A DNA stretch of 64,000 bases from Gemmatimonadaceae bacterium (GTDB lineage: Bacteria; Gemmatimonadota; Gemmatimonadetes; Gemmatimonadales; Gemmatimonadaceae). Location: contig DASYSS010000047.1 in NCBI GenBank assembly GCA_036003045.1, forward strand, positions 49,038 to 113,037. Reading direction: 5' to 3'. Below are positions 35,315-43,653 of this stretch, piece after piece. A program made the position numbers and the translations under genes. Below the pieces are notes generated by a model that was not told where the DNA came from, searched no databases, and worked only from the letters and a program-made list of their open reading frames with translations. Position 1 is the stretch's first letter; every line of letters starts with the position of its first letter.

Positions 35315-36420
35315 AGCTGCTTCGCCCCCCGACGTCCGACGCGCAGCTGCGCGTGATGCGCACGCACGTCAAGGACAATGCGCTCGACCGGCCGGCGGTC
35401 TACCAGATGATCGCCGCCGACGGCGAGATCGTGTACGTCGGCAAGTCAAAGCAAGTGCGTTCTCGGCTGCTCAGCTACTTCCGCGCGGCATTTCCGGACG
35501 ACAAGGGCGCGCGCATTCTGCGCGAAGCCGAGCGCATCGAGTGGGAATACGTGCCGAGCGAGTTCAGCGCGCTGCTCACCGAATTGCGGCTCATCAAGCG
35601 GTTTCGGCCGCGCTTCAACGTCGCCATGAAGAACGACGGGCGAAACTACTGCTTCATCAAGCTCACCAAGGGGCCGGCGCCCAAGCTCGTCGTCGTCCGA
35701 GGACCGGGGAGCGACGACAACGCGATCTACTACGGGCCGTTCATGGGCGCGATGGGCGTCGGCGAAGCGCTGCGAGAGCTGAACGACGTGCTTGGCCTGC
35801 GCGATTGCGCCACCGACCAACGAATGCACTTCGCCGACCAACCGGAGTTGTTCGATTCGTTTCCGCGCACACCGGGCTGCATCCGCTTCGAGGTGAAGAA
35901 GTGTCTCGGGCCGTGCGTCGGCGGGTGCACGGTGCAGCAGTACGACGAGCGGCTCTTCCTCGCGCGCGCGTTTCTCGACGGCGTCGACGACGGCCCGATC
36001 GAGCGTCTGCGCAACGATATGGAATCGGCGAGCGAGCGGCTCGAGTTTGAACGCGCGGCGTCGCTGCGCGACAAGATGCGTCGGCTCGAGGCGCTGCGGG
36101 GGCAGTTCGCGCACCTGCGATTCGCGGTCGAGAACCTTTCGTTTGTGTATAGCGTGCCGGGGTATGATGGGGCCGACCGCGTCTATTTGATTCGTCGCGG
36201 TCTCGTGCGGGCCGAAGCGTCGGTGCCGACGACGACGGATGAGGCGGCGTCACTCATGCAGCTCATCGACAGCGTCTTTTCACCGATGGAACGCCGAACG
36301 ACGCAGATCCCGACGCATGAGATCGACGAGTTGTTGCTCTTGTCCTCCTGGTTTCGTCGTTTCCCTGAGGAGTTGCATCGCACGAGCGCGACACCCGCGG
36401 CTGTGGCCGCGGCGTCGTAG
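35302..36420 (+). CDS. UvrC-like GIY-YIG protein lacking the C-terminal nuclease half
   Basis: 372 residues. The N-terminal GIY-YIG nuclease is present (AVYQMIAADGEIVYVGKSKQVRSRLLSYF, then ALLTELRLIKRFRPRFN). The cysteine-rich CIRFEVKKCLGPCVGGC segment and a UVR UvrB-binding motif (RLEFERAASLRDKMRRLEALR) follow. The RNase-H-like 5' nuclease and helix-hairpin-helix domains of standard ~600-residue UvrC are absent. It resembles Cho/ExcABC-type short homologues but retains the UVR motif. It likely acts in nucleotide-excision repair, making only the 3' incision. It follows mutM in the same run. Confidence 0.85.
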   Translation: MPKVKLLRPPTSDAQLRVMRTHVKDNALDRPAVYQMIAADGEIVYVGKSKQVRSRLLSYFRAAFPDDKGARILREAERIEWEYVPSEFSALLTELRLIKRFRPRFNVAMKNDGRNYCFIKLTKGPAPKLVVVRGPGSDDNAIYYGPFMGAMGVGEALRELNDVLGLRDCATDQRMHFADQPELFDSFPRTPGCIRFEVKKCLGPCVGGCTVQQYDERLFLARAFLDGVDDGPIERLRNDMESASERLEFERAASLRDKMRRLEALRGQFAHLRFAVENLSFVYSVPGYDGADRVYLIRRGLVRAEASVPTTTDEAASLMQLIDSVFSPMERRTTQIPTHEIDELLLLSSWFRRFPEELHRTSATPAAVAAAS

Positions 36421-36543
36421 CCGTTCGCTGAATCGCGACGCCGCGTACAGCGGCCTGGGGTACCCTGGCGCGCGTTCTGCACAGCCTCATAGGGCGCACT
36501 GTTCGTCCCGTGCGCCACACCCAGCAACCGCCAAACGACAGCG

Positions 36544-36765
36544 ATGGCGACGACCTCCTGGCAGCCGACAACTCTGGTCAAGTGCGTGAGTGTTCGTCCG
36601 TGGCTCGTGTATCCCGGGTGCGATGAGCCCGGCGGATGCCACGACCTCACACTGGGCAAGATCTACGAAAGCCTCGGTGTCGAGGGGAGCGGCTCGTTTT
36701 ATAGAATCATCGACGACTCGGGCGACGACTTTCTTTATCCCGTGTCGCACTTCACGCTGCTGTAG
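36544..36765 (+). CDS. Small SH3-like protein of unknown function
   Basis: 73 residues. The pattern VKCVSV...LTLGKIYESLG...SFYRIIDDSGDDFLYPVSHF resembles small SH3-like bacterial and phage proteins with the same LTxGKxYE and YxIIDDSGxxxLYP core. No signal peptide or membrane segment is seen. It stands alone between a UvrC-like gene (123-base gap) and a convergent phosphoesterase gene. Function unknown. Confidence 0.75.
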   Translation: MATTSWQPTTLVKCVSVRPWLVYPGCDEPGGCHDLTLGKIYESLGVEGSGSFYRIIDDSGDDFLYPVSHFTLL

Positions 36766-36773
36766 GCCGCGGC

Positions 36774-37271
36774 TTACGGAGCGAGGTCGAGCGTCTCTAC
36801 CTCGACTTCGCCAGCGACAATTGTGAGCTTGGCCACACTCGGCATGAGGTCGAACCGCCGAGGACCGGCCGCGCCCGGATTCACCACCCAGCGATTGGCA
36901 ACGTGAGTCACCAACTGCTTGTGCGTGTGTCCGTACACGATCACGTCGGCATCGTAGCGTTCGAGAAGCCGCCGAGGAGCGGGACTCCCGACTTCGTGGC
37001 CGTGGCTCACGTGGATTCGCACGCCGCCGACGGTCAATTCGATCGCGGCGGGTAGCGGCGGATCGTCCGGTGGGTCCGTGTTTCCACGCACGGCGCGCAC
37101 CGGCGCGATTCGCTCGAGCTCCGCGAGTACGTCGGCGCCGCCGACGTCGCCGGCGTGGAGAATCAGCTCGACGCCGGCGAGCGCCGTGTGAACATCCGGC
37201 CGCAGGAGCCCGTGTGTGTCCGAGATCAGACCAATGACGTGAGATTTGCCCGGCATGCCGGAAATACCCAT
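36774..37271 (-). CDS. YfcE/MJ0936-family metallophosphoesterase
   Basis: 165 residues from ATG 37271, which overlaps the ubiX stop (TGATG); ATG 37256 is the alternative. Calcineurin-like motifs are GLISDTHG, HAGDVGG, VRGNTD, HVSHGHE and VYGHTHKQL, a full two-metal site. Cytosolic; substrates of relatives include cyclic or phosphodiester compounds. Last gene of the quinone operon, so its link to quinone synthesis is positional only. Confidence 0.9.
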   Translation of the reverse strand: MGISGMPGKSHVIGLISDTHGLLRPDVHTALAGVELILHAGDVGGADVLAELERIAPVRAVRGNTDPPDDPPLPAAIELTVGGVRIHVSHGHEVGSPAPRRLLERYDADVIVYGHTHKQLVTHVANRWVVNPGAAGPRRFDLMPSVAKLTIVAGEVEVETLDLAP

Positions 37272-37873
37272 CAATCCGCGGGGCGTTCGCTCCAGCGAGG
37301 CACGAGCGAGTGCGCGACCCCGAGATGATCGAGCACGCGCGCGACGACGAAGTTCACGAGATCGTCGATCGAAGCCGGCTTGTGGTAGAAACCCGGAGCG
37401 GCCGGCATCACCACGGCGCCGGCTCGTGTCACCCGCAGCATGTTCTCCAGATGAATCGCGCTGAGCGGCGTCTCGCGCGCCACGAGAATCAATTTGCGGC
37501 GCTCCTTGAGCGCGACGTCGGCGGCGCGCTCGACGAGCGAGCGTGACGACCCGGCCGCGATCGCGGACAAAGTGCCCATGGAGCAGGGACAGATCACCAT
37601 GCCGGCGTTCACCGCCGAGCCGGAGGCCGGCGATGCGCCACGGTCGGCGTCATCGAACGTCGTCACGTAGGTGTCCCACGCCGCCTTGCCGACGCGCTCT
37701 CGGAGCGCGCCGATCGAACCGACGTCCATCTCCGTCTTGAGGAGCCGGAGACCGTGCGAAGACACGATGAGCTGGACTGACTCCTTCGCCTTGGCGAGCG
37801 AGGCAAGGAGGCGCACCGCGTAGGGCGCGCCCGATGCACCGGTGATCGCGACGACGATCGGCGGCTTCGTCAT
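37271..37873 (-). CDS. ubiX: UbiX-type flavin prenyltransferase
   Basis: 200 residues from ATG 37873, overlapping ubiA as ATGA. Motifs are VVAITGASGAPYAVRLLASL, VICPCSMGTLSAIAAGSS, LVARETPLSAIHLENM and VVMPAAPGFYHKPAS. It makes prenylated FMN from FMN and dimethylallyl phosphate, the cofactor of UbiD. Together with neighbouring UbiD and UbiA it fits the menaquinone or ubiquinone decarboxylation step. Cytosolic. Confidence 0.94.
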   Translation of the reverse strand: MTKPPIVVAITGASGAPYAVRLLASLAKAKESVQLIVSSHGLRLLKTEMDVGSIGALRERVGKAAWDTYVTTFDDADRGASPASGSAVNAGMVICPCSMGTLSAIAAGSSRSLVERAADVALKERRKLILVARETPLSAIHLENMLRVTRAGAVVMPAAPGFYHKPASIDDLVNFVVARVLDHLGVAHSLVPRWSERPAD

Positions 37874-38841
37874 GCGCCGATGGCGCGCAACGCGAGAGCG
37901 ACCGGGTTCGTGTGCACGAGCCGTTCGATCAGCACGCAAAGGAAAAAGGCGATACTGATCACGCCGTTCATCGTGAAGAACGCCGCGTCGAGACGCGAGA
38001 AGTCGTTGGGCGTCACCAACGAATGCTCGTACACGAGCAACCCCGCCGCCGCCGCGACTCCCAGCGCATAGAACGAACCCCCCGACCCGGCCCCGAACGT
38101 CGCCGCGCCGACCGCTGCCAGGCAGAGCACCGTGACGATGTGAAGACCGCGGGCGACGGTCAGCGCACGATCGCCGCCGATCGCCGCCGGCAGCGAGTGA
38201 AGCCGCTGCTCGCGATCGAAGTCGATGTCCTGGAGCGCGTAGAGGACGTCGAATCCCCCGCCCCACGTCGCGACCGCGAGCGCGAGCGTGATCAACATCC
38301 ACCACGGAGAGCTCCAGCGGCCCGCCACCGCGAGGTATCCGCCGACCGGCGCGATCGACATCCCGACGCCGAGCACAAGGTGGCACCAGCGCGTGAATCG
38401 CTTGGTGTAGCTGTAAAAGAACACCCAGCCGAGCGCGAGCGGCGACAGCTTGCCGCACAACGAATTCAGCTGCCACGCCGCCCACACGAAGAGCGCCGAC
38501 GCGACCGAGACGGCGATCACCGCTTCGGCGACACGGAGCGCGCCGCTCGGCAGCTCGCGCTGTCGAGTGCGCGGATTGCGCGCGTCGATCTCGCGGTCGA
38601 CGATGCGGTTGAAACCCATCGCCGCGAAGCGCGCACAAGTGAACGCCAGCACGACCCAGCCGAACGAGCCCCACGTGACCTGCGCGCGGTACGACGCCAG
38701 AACGACGCCGACGAGCGCGAACGGCAGCGCGAAGAGCGTGTGCGGCAGCTTGACGAAGTTGATGTACGCCAGCACGCGCGATCCGCGGTGCGCGAAGGTC
38801 TGTCCTTCACGGGTATGCTCGGCGCCTGGTGCCGCGGTCAT
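37870..38841 (-). CDS. ubiA: UbiA-family polyprenyltransferase
   Basis: 323 residues with about nine membrane segments. The two aspartate motifs are NRIVDREID (about 78-86) and the second ALQDIDFDREQ. It attaches a polyprenyl chain to an aromatic acceptor (4-hydroxybenzoate in the ubiquinone route, or a futalosine-pathway naphthoate in the menaquinone route as MqnP). The operon context with ubiD, ubiX and ubiE and the absence of mono-oxygenase genes favour menaquinone. ATGA overlaps link it to ubiD and ubiX. Confidence 0.92.
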   Translation of the reverse strand: MTAAPGAEHTREGQTFAHRGSRVLAYINFVKLPHTLFALPFALVGVVLASYRAQVTWGSFGWVVLAFTCARFAAMGFNRIVDREIDARNPRTRQRELPSGALRVAEAVIAVSVASALFVWAAWQLNSLCGKLSPLALGWVFFYSYTKRFTRWCHLVLGVGMSIAPVGGYLAVAGRWSSPWWMLITLALAVATWGGGFDVLYALQDIDFDREQRLHSLPAAIGGDRALTVARGLHIVTVLCLAAVGAATFGAGSGGSFYALGVAAAAGLLVYEHSLVTPNDFSRLDAAFFTMNGVISIAFFLCVLIERLVHTNPVALALRAIGA

Positions 38842-40331
38842 GGCTTTGTTCCGAGGCCGAGCATCGGCCAGAGCTCGTCCACGCGACGCTTGGTCGCGTC
38901 ATCCATCAGGATCAAACCAGGCCATTCACGCGCGAAGCCTTCCTCGGGCAGCTTCTTCGTCGCGTCGATGCCGAGCTTGGAGCCGTACGTGAACGTGCGG
39001 CTCGAGTGATCGAGGACGTCCACCGGCCCCATGGTGAAGCGCGCGTCGCGCTGCGGATCGATGTTGTTGAGCGCGACCCACCAGGCCTCCTGCGGATCCC
39101 GCACGTTCACCCACTCGTCCACGATCACGAGCACTTTCGCGAGGGACATCAAGCCCTGGCCCCAGAGCGCGTTCATCACCTTGTACGCCTGCCCGGGATA
39201 TTCCTTTTTGATCGATACGAAGACGAGGTTGTGAAAGATCCCCTCGGCCGGCATGTGATAGTCACGGATCTCCGGGATCGTCAGCTTGAGCAGCGGCAGG
39301 AAGATTCGCTCGGTCGCGTGCCCGAGGTAGAAGTCTTCCATCGGCGGCCGGCCGACGATCGTCGCCGGAAAGATCGGCGACTTACGCATCGTGATCGCCG
39401 TGACGCGCACCTGCGGATAGAGGTCGGCGAGCGAATAGAAGCCGGTATGATCGCCGAACGGACCCTCGGTGACGAGCGACTCCGCGGGATCGATGTACCC
39501 CTCGATGACGAAGTCCGCTTCGGCGGGCACCTCGAGATCACACGTCACGGCCTTCGTGAGCGACACCGGCGATCGACGCAGGAACCCGGCGAACAGAAAC
39601 TCGTCGATGGTCGGCGGGAGCGGCGCGCTCGCCGAGTACATCGACGGCGGGTCGGCGCCGAGCGCGATGCATACGGGCATTTTCTCGCCGCGTTCGGCCA
39701 TCTCACGCCAATGTGCCGCGCCGACCTTGTGCCGCTGCCAGTGCATGGCGAGCGTCGTCTTGCCCGTCTGCATGATTCGGTACATCCCGACGTTTCGAAT
39801 GCCGCGCTTGGGGTCGCGCGTGATGACCATCGGAAAGGTGATGTACGCGCCGCCGTCCTCGGGCCAGCACTTCATGAGCGGCAGCTTGTCGAGATCCACC
39901 TCGCCGTCGCGCCACACGACCTCTTGCGACGCGGCCCCGCTCTTCTTCGTTCGAGGCGGAAACTTCCCCATCTCGAGCAGGCGCGGAAGCAGCGCGAGCT
40001 TGGCGATGATTCCTTCCGGGACCTTCATCGCCAGCATCTCGTCGATACGCACACCGATCTCGTCGAGCGACTCGACGCCGAGCGCCATGCTCATGCGGCG
40101 CATCGATCCGAAGAGATTGATGCCGACCGGAAACGCCGACTTCTGACCATTCATCAGGATCGGCTGCTCGAACAGGAGCGCCTTTCCGCCACCGGGTTGC
40201 TTCATCACCCGATCGGCGATCTCGCAGAGCTCGAGGTTGAGCGAGACCGGCGGTCGGACGCGAACCAGCTCGCCGGCCCGGTCGAGCCGCGAGACGAATT
40301 CCGAAAGTGTGTCGATGGTAGGGTTGGACAA
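38838..40331 (-). CDS. ubiD: UbiD-type prenyl-FMN-dependent decarboxylase
   Basis: 497 residues. Prenyl-FMN and metal-binding segments are visible as ITRDPKRGIRNVGMYRIM and EGPFGDHTGFYS, with EDFYLGHATERIFLP and the trimer-forming helices downstream. It decarboxylates an aromatic polyprenyl intermediate with the cofactor from UbiX. It overlaps ubiA as ATGA and follows ubiE by three bases. Cytosolic. Confidence 0.93.
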   Translation of the reverse strand: MSNPTIDTLSEFVSRLDRAGELVRVRPPVSLNLELCEIADRVMKQPGGGKALLFEQPILMNGQKSAFPVGINLFGSMRRMSMALGVESLDEIGVRIDEMLAMKVPEGIIAKLALLPRLLEMGKFPPRTKKSGAASQEVVWRDGEVDLDKLPLMKCWPEDGGAYITFPMVITRDPKRGIRNVGMYRIMQTGKTTLAMHWQRHKVGAAHWREMAERGEKMPVCIALGADPPSMYSASAPLPPTIDEFLFAGFLRRSPVSLTKAVTCDLEVPAEADFVIEGYIDPAESLVTEGPFGDHTGFYSLADLYPQVRVTAITMRKSPIFPATIVGRPPMEDFYLGHATERIFLPLLKLTIPEIRDYHMPAEGIFHNLVFVSIKKEYPGQAYKVMNALWGQGLMSLAKVLVIVDEWVNVRDPQEAWWVALNNIDPQRDARFTMGPVDVLDHSSRTFTYGSKLGIDATKKLPEEGFAREWPGLILMDDATKRRVDELWPMLGLGTKP

Positions 40332-40334
40332 TCG

Positions 40335-41084
40335 CTATGCCTTTCGGCCGGTGTGGATCGCCGCGATGCCGAGGCTCAATGATCGCCATCCGACGTCGGC
40401 GAACCCGGCGCGGCTCATCCGGTCCGCGAGCTCTCGCTCGGGCGGAAAGTTCGCGACCGACCGCGGCAGGTAGGCGTACGCGCTGCCATGACCGCTCAGC
40501 ATCGCGCCGATGCGCGGCAGCACGCGATGGCAATAGAAGTGGTAGGGCCATCGGACGACGGCCAGCCGGGGCGTGGTGAACTCGAGAATCACGAATCGCG
40601 CGCCCGGCGCCAGAACGCGGTGGATCTCGCGCAGCGATGCGTCGAGGTCGGTCACGTTGCGAATGCCGAATGCGACGATGGCGCCCGAGGCTTCGCCGTC
40701 GCGGAGCGGCAGGTCGAGTGCGTCGGCGACGACGGGCCACACCACCGCTCGAGGTGCCTTGCCCTGTCCGGCGCGAAGCATGGGCTCGGCAAAATCCGCC
40801 CCAACCACGCGCCCTTCGAATCCGCGGGAGCGCGAGAGCTCGGCAGCCACGTCGAGGGTTCCGGCGCAAAGGTCGACATAGGTTCCGCGCGGCGCCCGTG
40901 TCCACTCCAACGCGGCGATCGCCTTGCGCCGCCACCCGCGGTCGACGTTGAGGCTCAGGATGTGGTTGAGCCGATCGTAGGTCGGCGCGATCTGACCGAA
41001 GGTCCGGCGGACGTAATCGCGCTTGACTCGACCGCCATCGGCCGCCGCACGCGCTTCTTCCGTCTCCAGCTCGCTCACCGTCAT
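40335..41084 (-). CDS. ubiE: UbiE/MenG-type quinone methyltransferase
   Basis: 249 residues from ATG 41084; the upstream open frame has no family residues. Motifs are RRTFGQIAPTYDRLNHILSL, VDLCAGTLDVAAEL (SAM-binding motif I) and AFGIRNVTDLDASLREIHRVLAPG. It methylates demethylmenaquinone (or the ubiquinone precursor). First gene of the five-gene quinone run; tandem hairpins lie in its 5' leader. Confidence 0.94.
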   Translation of the reverse strand: MTVSELETEEARAAADGGRVKRDYVRRTFGQIAPTYDRLNHILSLNVDRGWRRKAIAALEWTRAPRGTYVDLCAGTLDVAAELSRSRGFEGRVVGADFAEPMLRAGQGKAPRAVVWPVVADALDLPLRDGEASGAIVAFGIRNVTDLDASLREIHRVLAPGARFVILEFTTPRLAVVRWPYHFYCHRVLPRIGAMLSGHGSAYAYLPRSVANFPPERELADRMSRAGFADVGWRSLSLGIAAIHTGRKA

Positions 41085-41128
41085 GCGGCGAAAGTTGCCC
41101 GTGCCCGAATTGATGGGCAAGCTGGGCA

Positions 41129-41177
41129 AGCCGAAGCGGCTGACGATGGATGCCGACCAGCCGAAGTGGCTGGTCGG
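41129..41177 (-). other. Tandem hairpins in the ubiE leader
   Basis: Two related hairpins lie between divergent ubiE and the sigma-factor gene: AGCCG/CGGCT at 41129-41133 and 41137-41141, and a perfect ten-base stem CCGACCAGCC/GGCTGGTCGG at 41153-41162 and 41168-41177. Both share the AGCCGAAG core. No T run follows. They may affect ubiE mRNA or bind a regulator of both promoters. Confidence 0.45.
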
Positions 41178-41247
41178 GGGATACCGGCAAGCATAGCTTT
41201 GGTCAACCGACGGCGCCGCTTCATGATGGGCTCGCGCCACGAGGCCG

Positions 41248-41856
41248 ATGCCACCAGCTCTCGACCTACAAAATCTTCCCGACGCCGACGTAGTCGCGCT
41301 GGCCCAGAACGGGCGCGACGGGGCGTTTCGCGAGCTGATCCGGCGCTACGAGCGGCCAGTTTTTTCGCTCATCTACCGGATGGTGCGCGACCGCGAGCTG
41401 TCCGAGGACCTCGCTCAGGACACTTTCATCAAGGTCCTGAACCACCTCGACCGCTATCGGCCGGAATTCAAGCTGTCGAGCTGGCTCTTCAAGATCGCGA
41501 ACAACGTCGCCATCGATCATCTGCGACGGCGACAGCTCGAAACGGTGAGCATCGACGGATCGCCCCACGCCTTGACCTCCGACGCCATCGAGGCGACCTC
41601 GTTCGACATCGTCGGAGATCAGGAATCGGCCCTCGACGAGCTCGAGGCTCGAGAGCTCGGGACCTCGATCGAACGCGCCATCTCGCAGCTCAGGCCAGAG
41701 TACCGGTCCTGCATAATGCTGAGACATGTCGAAGGACGTTCATACGAAGAGATCGCGGCCACACTCGATCTCCCGCTCGGCACCGTGAAGACGTATATCC
41801 ACCGCGCTCGACACGAGCTCCGCCGGGCGCTCGACCACCTGCGGGAGAGCGGGTGA
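41248..41856 (+). CDS. ECF (RpoE-like) RNA polymerase sigma factor
   Basis: 202 residues. Region 2 is RELIRRYERPVFSLIYRMVRDRELSEDLAQDTFIKVL with the WLFKIANNVAIDHLRR segment, and region 4 is QLRPEYRSCIMLRHVEGRSYEEIAATLDLPLGTVKTYIHRARHELR. There is a long linker between them. It directs RNA polymerase to envelope- or stress-type promoters. It is followed 97 bases later by a zinc anti-sigma factor, so it is probably held inactive by that protein. Confidence 0.94.
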   Translation: MPPALDLQNLPDADVVALAQNGRDGAFRELIRRYERPVFSLIYRMVRDRELSEDLAQDTFIKVLNHLDRYRPEFKLSSWLFKIANNVAIDHLRRRQLETVSIDGSPHALTSDAIEATSFDIVGDQESALDELEARELGTSIERAISQLRPEYRSCIMLRHVEGRSYEEIAATLDLPLGTVKTYIHRARHELRRALDHLRESG

Positions 41857-41953
41857 CCCCGGTCACCGGAACCCGACGTCAGGGTTCACCCTGCCTTGAT
41901 CCGACTCCTGAAACCGACGCCGCGAACCCTCCGTACTGACCCTCGGAGACTCC

Positions 41954-42544
41954 ATGAACCACCGGCACCTCCTTCCAGACGAGATCGACCTCCTCCTCGA
42001 TGACGAGGTGGGCTTCGGGGTGACCCCCCTGAGGGCCCACATTCGCGAGTGCACACAATGCCGTGCGCTGGTCGACGAAGCCCGCGTCGCCGTGGACGCC
42101 CTGGAGGCCATTCCACACTTCGCCCCGTCCCACCTTTTCGCCGATCGCGTCATGGCGCGCGTGCCCGTGTTCGTCCCGTGGCACGTCGCCGCCCGAGACG
42201 CCGCCGAACGATGGCTGCCGCAGGCCCGACGCACCCGGTTCATCGTGGCGGGACTGGCCACCTCGGTGGCGTCGCTCGTCACGATCGCGATCCTGTGGGT
42301 CGCGACCCAGACCGATGCGTTGGTGCTGGTCACCGGCGCGGCGGGCAACGAGCTTCGGAGCATGGCGATGGACGCCGGCCAGCGGGCCGTCGCGGCCATC
42401 TTCGGTGAACAGGCGCTGCGCCTCGTTCAGGGCGCCGGATCACTGGGCATTGCGGCGGCGTTGACCGTACTCGTGTTGGCGACAGCAGGGTCGGTCGCCG
42501 GATTCCGGGCGCTAGCGCTCGTTTCGAGCCGACGCCGGGCGTAG
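41954..42544 (+). CDS. Membrane anti-sigma factor with zinc-binding (ZAS-like) motif
   Basis: 196 residues. The N-terminal zinc motif is HIRECTQC (His29, Cys33, Cys36), the HxxxCxxC core of ZAS anti-sigma domains. Two membrane segments follow (RFIVAGLATSVASLVTIAIL near residue 93, and SLGIAAALTVLVLATAGSVA near 160). It likely holds the ECF sigma factor at the inner membrane and releases it on a redox or envelope signal. The next gene starts two bases after its stop. Confidence 0.85.
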   Translation: MNHRHLLPDEIDLLLDDEVGFGVTPLRAHIRECTQCRALVDEARVAVDALEAIPHFAPSHLFADRVMARVPVFVPWHVAARDAAERWLPQARRTRFIVAGLATSVASLVTIAILWVATQTDALVLVTGAAGNELRSMAMDAGQRAVAAIFGEQALRLVQGAGSLGIAAALTVLVLATAGSVAGFRALALVSSRRRA

Positions 42545-42546
42545 TA

Positions 42547-43647
42547 ATGCGCCCCCTGTTTGCGATCGCCGCTCTGGCGCTTGGCAGCATGCGGGCGTCA
42601 GCGCAGGCCGGTCAGACGAAGACGAATCCGCCAGCTTCCGCAACTCCGGCCGCGGATTCCGCGGTCGCGCGTGAAGTCGCACAACGTCGAGCGCAGGGCG
42701 ACGACCGCCTTCCCGACGCGAGCAGCTTCAGCATTGGCGACCGGACGATCGCGGCCGACTCGACGGTCCGCGGTACCATCGCCGTCGCGCGCGGCAACCT
42801 TGACGTGTTCGGCACGATCGACGGCGACGCGGTCGCGTTGGGCGGCAACATCCGCGTGCACAACGGGGGTCGAGTTACCGGCGACGCGTGGGCGGTTGGC
42901 GGGACGCTGTCGGTCGACGGCGGTGTCGTCGAGGGCGAACGACGCGCCGTCGCCGTCCCGAAATACACCGGACCGCGCGTGGCTCGAACGCCGCTCAGCG
43001 TTTGGCAGGCGTTCAAGCTCGCGGTTGGATGGTTCGCGGTGCTGGCGATCATCGGCATCGGCGTGATGCTCTTCGCCGACGCGAACCTCGACGGCGTCGT
43101 CGGTGAATTGGAGCGCGGCGTGGCGCGCGCGTTCTGGATCGGGCTCGCCGGGCAGTTGCTCGCGTTGCCCGGTCTGCTGATCGTCGTCGTCGGTCTCGCG
43201 ATCACGGTGGTGGGACTACTGCTGGTGCCGTTCGCGATCGTCGCGTACATCGTGGCGGCCGCGGGCCTCCTCACGTTGGGATTCCTCGCCGCGGCACGTC
43301 TGCTGGGCGGAGGCCTCGCGTCCGACGACGGCACCGCGTCGCCACGCGGTGTCCATCTGCGCGCTCTGTTCCTCGGGCTGCTCGTGTATCTGGCGCTCTG
43401 GGTTGCGACCGCGCTCTTCTCGCACACCCCGGGAGTGGGTACCGTGCTGCGCGTGATCGCGGTCGCCGTGACGTGGGTGGCCGCCACGGCCGGACTCGGC
43501 GCGACGATTTCTTCACGCGCCGGAACTCACCGCGCGACTGGTCCGGCGTCGAAGTACACAGGCGACGACCTCGCCTGGCAAACTCCGACGCCGGTCACAG
43601 GCGTCGCGGCCTCTTCACGGCGTCCGGTGTCGTCGTCGACCCCTTAG
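42547..43647 (+). CDS. Membrane protein with a bactofilin-like beta-repeat region
   Basis: 366 residues. A signal peptide or first segment (MRPLFAIAALALGSMRASAQ) precedes a Thr/Ser/Gly repeat region (STVRGTIAVARGNLDVFGTIDGDAVALGGNIRVHNGG, about 70-110) that reads as short bactofilin-type beta-helix coils. At least four to five membrane segments follow from about residue 160. The repeats face the outside if the signal peptide is cleaved. As third gene of the sigma/anti-sigma unit it is a likely regulon member or sensor. No specific function is known. Confidence 0.75.
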   Translation: MRPLFAIAALALGSMRASAQAGQTKTNPPASATPAADSAVAREVAQRRAQGDDRLPDASSFSIGDRTIAADSTVRGTIAVARGNLDVFGTIDGDAVALGGNIRVHNGGRVTGDAWAVGGTLSVDGGVVEGERRAVAVPKYTGPRVARTPLSVWQAFKLAVGWFAVLAIIGIGVMLFADANLDGVVGELERGVARAFWIGLAGQLLALPGLLIVVVGLAITVVGLLLVPFAIVAYIVAAAGLLTLGFLAAARLLGGGLASDDGTASPRGVHLRALFLGLLVYLALWVATALFSHTPGVGTVLRVIAVAVTWVAATAGLGATISSRAGTHRATGPASKYTGDDLAWQTPTPVTGVAASSRRPVSSSTP

Positions 43648-43653
43648 CGTCGA

